A stretch of 64,000 bases of DNA from Anisakis pegreffii (taxonomy: Eukaryota > Nematoda > Chromadorea > Rhabditida > Anisakidae). Under the pieces are notes generated by a model. The model ran no database searches. It had not been told where the DNA came from and worked only from the letters and a program-made list of their open reading frames with translations. Within the stretch, counting starts at the first letter, position 1. Every line of letters starts with the position of its first letter. A program made the position numbers and the translations under genes. The stretch spans positions 1-64,000 of the forward strand of contig JAPYMA010000230.1 in assembly GCA_035041965.1 (NCBI GenBank). Direction: 5' to 3'. Shown here piece by piece: positions 62,501 to 64,000 of this stretch.

Positions 62501-63987
62501 TCAAAGAAAATCATGCTATCAGTAAAAAAAACACAATCAAATGACAATAAGATTTAGGCACGAAATTGTTGGTTGTCTAAGAAGTACCTCCTCTTGAATA
62601 GTATTCCCATGATTTTCCGTTGACGTTATTGATTTTCTTTCATCACTTCGACAACTGCCCATACTAGTTGATTGCGTGATTGGTGACAAATTGTTCGACC
62701 GGAGCCAATACGCACAATCATTCCGATGATTCGTCTCATTACTGTTCAAGAGCTTTGCCGAAATCATCTGATCTTTGTGATTCTGCTGCTCTGCCGGAAT
62801 AGGTACTTCGACTAATATTTCAGAAAACTTGGGAGGTGTTTCAGAGGTGCTCAAGAGTGTCATTTGATCGCTGCTATGGGTATTTTTGTGCTGAGAAGTG
62901 CACAAATTGATAGCGTGTAAAGTGTGATGAGTTTGTTTGCTAGACTGCAAATTAGATTCTGTGTGTATTGCATCAACCGACGATGAAAAACCATCTCCTG
63001 AAGCACCATTTTGCACTTTATTGGAAGACTTTTCCGAAGTGCGAACGATGAAATCGTTGAAGCCCTCACTGCTTGAAGTCATCACATCTGTATTAATTCC
63101 TCTCGATATTTCATCGCCAACGATTACTGTACTGTTTACACATGCCCCTTAATTGACACTGATGACGTCTTATACGGAAACTTCGTGACTTTTTTCACAA
63201 AGAAGGAACGCACAATTTTGATTCAGTGCATTCGAATTTATCTTATTTAGCGGTTTGTGTAATAAAGTGATTGTTTAGAATGGCAAAAAGGGATTTCGCG
63301 CCTAAGGCTGAAGAGTTCTCGTGTAGAGCGGTTGTTATTTTTCTTTTACAGTTTCAGAGTTTTGAAAAATGGTTACAGTATAACGTAAATGTGCTATCGT
63401 TTGAAACCGTGAGGCAGCGCAATCGATTTTGTGAAGCACGCTACACATTTGTATTGCGAGAAATTTGAATACCTATATTGTAAGCAGATTGAACGTTTTT
63501 GTTAGAGATTTCGTACGCACTTGTTTTATGATGACTGCCATTCACTTCGGGTATAGCCGACATGACTGTATTTACCTGTGTTCGAACACAACGCTTAGCT
63601 TGACATCGCATTATGAACAATAAAAAGAGCGCAACAACCGCACACACGATAGCGAATATCATTAGTGCGTACATCCACCTGAAATTCTTCTGAGTTCCAT
63701 CTGATCGCTAAAAATTTTGAATACCTTCCATCAGATTCCGTTTTACAGATATGCACGTACTTGTTAAGGTTCATAATAATTTACCAGAATATTGCAATCA
63801 ATAAAATTTCGGTTTTGTTCATTTCAATCAAACATAATATCAAATACCACGGAGCGAGTTGACGGAAGACGTTTGTGGTCGCACTGGAAACAGGTGCTGT
63901 TATAAGTGCAGACGTCGAAGATTCAGTGGTAGATAGCGTGCTTATGATTTCCAGTGTTTTATCCGTCATTTCAGTTGCAGGTTGTGC
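62501..63987 (-). CDS. Single-pass membrane protein, C-terminal part
   Basis: Minus-strand exons 63987-63848, 63678-63473 and 63147-62588 join in phase, with a possible tiny last exon at 62515-62501. The gene continues beyond the right edge; its first visible exon opens at a TTCTTAG acceptor. Extracellular side: a Ser/Thr-rich, probably O-glycosylated stalk (STLSTTESSTSALIT). Membrane segment: WMYALMIFAIVCAVVALFLL, followed by MRCQAKRC, a basic stop-transfer with two cysteines that could be palmitoylated. Cytosolic tail: about 240 residues, Ser/Thr/Asn/Gln-rich and low in hydrophobics, probably disordered. A second good donor (CAG|GTAAAT) at 63576 lies inside the second exon and could give a shorter variant. 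I do not recognise the family; the N-terminal ectodomain is needed. Confidence 0.6.
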
Positions 63988-64000
63988 CTAAGAATTAACA

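Noticed and set aside
1..64000. CRISPR arrays, tRNA and rRNA genes
   Set aside because: No regularly spaced direct repeats, no A/B-box pair in tRNA geometry and no rRNA-like blocks were seen; splicing and gene families show a eukaryote.

Overview
The window is AT-rich nuclear DNA from a nematode. The evidence is a short-exon cuticle collagen gene with a BLI-4-type cleavage motif, a TWK-type two-pore potassium channel, small introns ending in TTTCAG, and AUG codons sitting directly behind TTTCAG/TTTTAG acceptors, as expected for spliced-leader trans-splicing. I cannot name the species. I found no tRNA, rRNA or CRISPR array.

Layout. 1-4007: a 10-bp AT-rich minisatellite, a C-rich/G-quadruplex tract, and the 3' exons of a flavin-containing monooxygenase (minus strand). 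4008-25216: a giant, almost perfect palindrome with two arms of about 10.6 kb around a 10-base centre at 14607-14616. Each arm carries the same complete four-exon cuticle collagen gene and a 51-codon small ORF, so both exist twice in opposite orientation. The FMO gene has no recognisable 5' half: its exons stop about 110 bases outside the palindrome edge.

25797-30714 (minus): a nine-exon gene, phase-consistent throughout, with three cysteine-rich CXC (TSO1/CRC-like) repeats followed by a zinc-dependent deaminase domain of the AID/APOBEC type (HVE, 28 residues, PC-x4-C). This is the most striking gene of the window. 34972-52639 (minus): a very large gene for the inner-ring nucleoporin NUP205 (npp-3-like). 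A complete TWK potassium channel gene (38254-41596, plus) lies inside one of its introns on the opposite strand. 53260-54620: a hAT-like DNA transposon with an 8-bp target duplication and CCCGGG-rich subterminal repeats. 54621-62500: no gene I can defend. 62501-63987 (minus): the 3' part of a single-pass membrane protein gene that runs off the right edge.

The neighbours do not form a pathway. They are ordinary single genes (cuticle, nuclear pore, ion channel, detoxification) around two unusual items: the palindrome, and the CXC-deaminase gene whose 3' end lies about 580 bases from the palindrome's right edge. Exon coordinates come from reading frames, splice signals and phase by eye. A one-base homopolymer difference between the palindrome arms, and one place in NUP205 where no frame closes, suggest either small sequence errors or real lesions.
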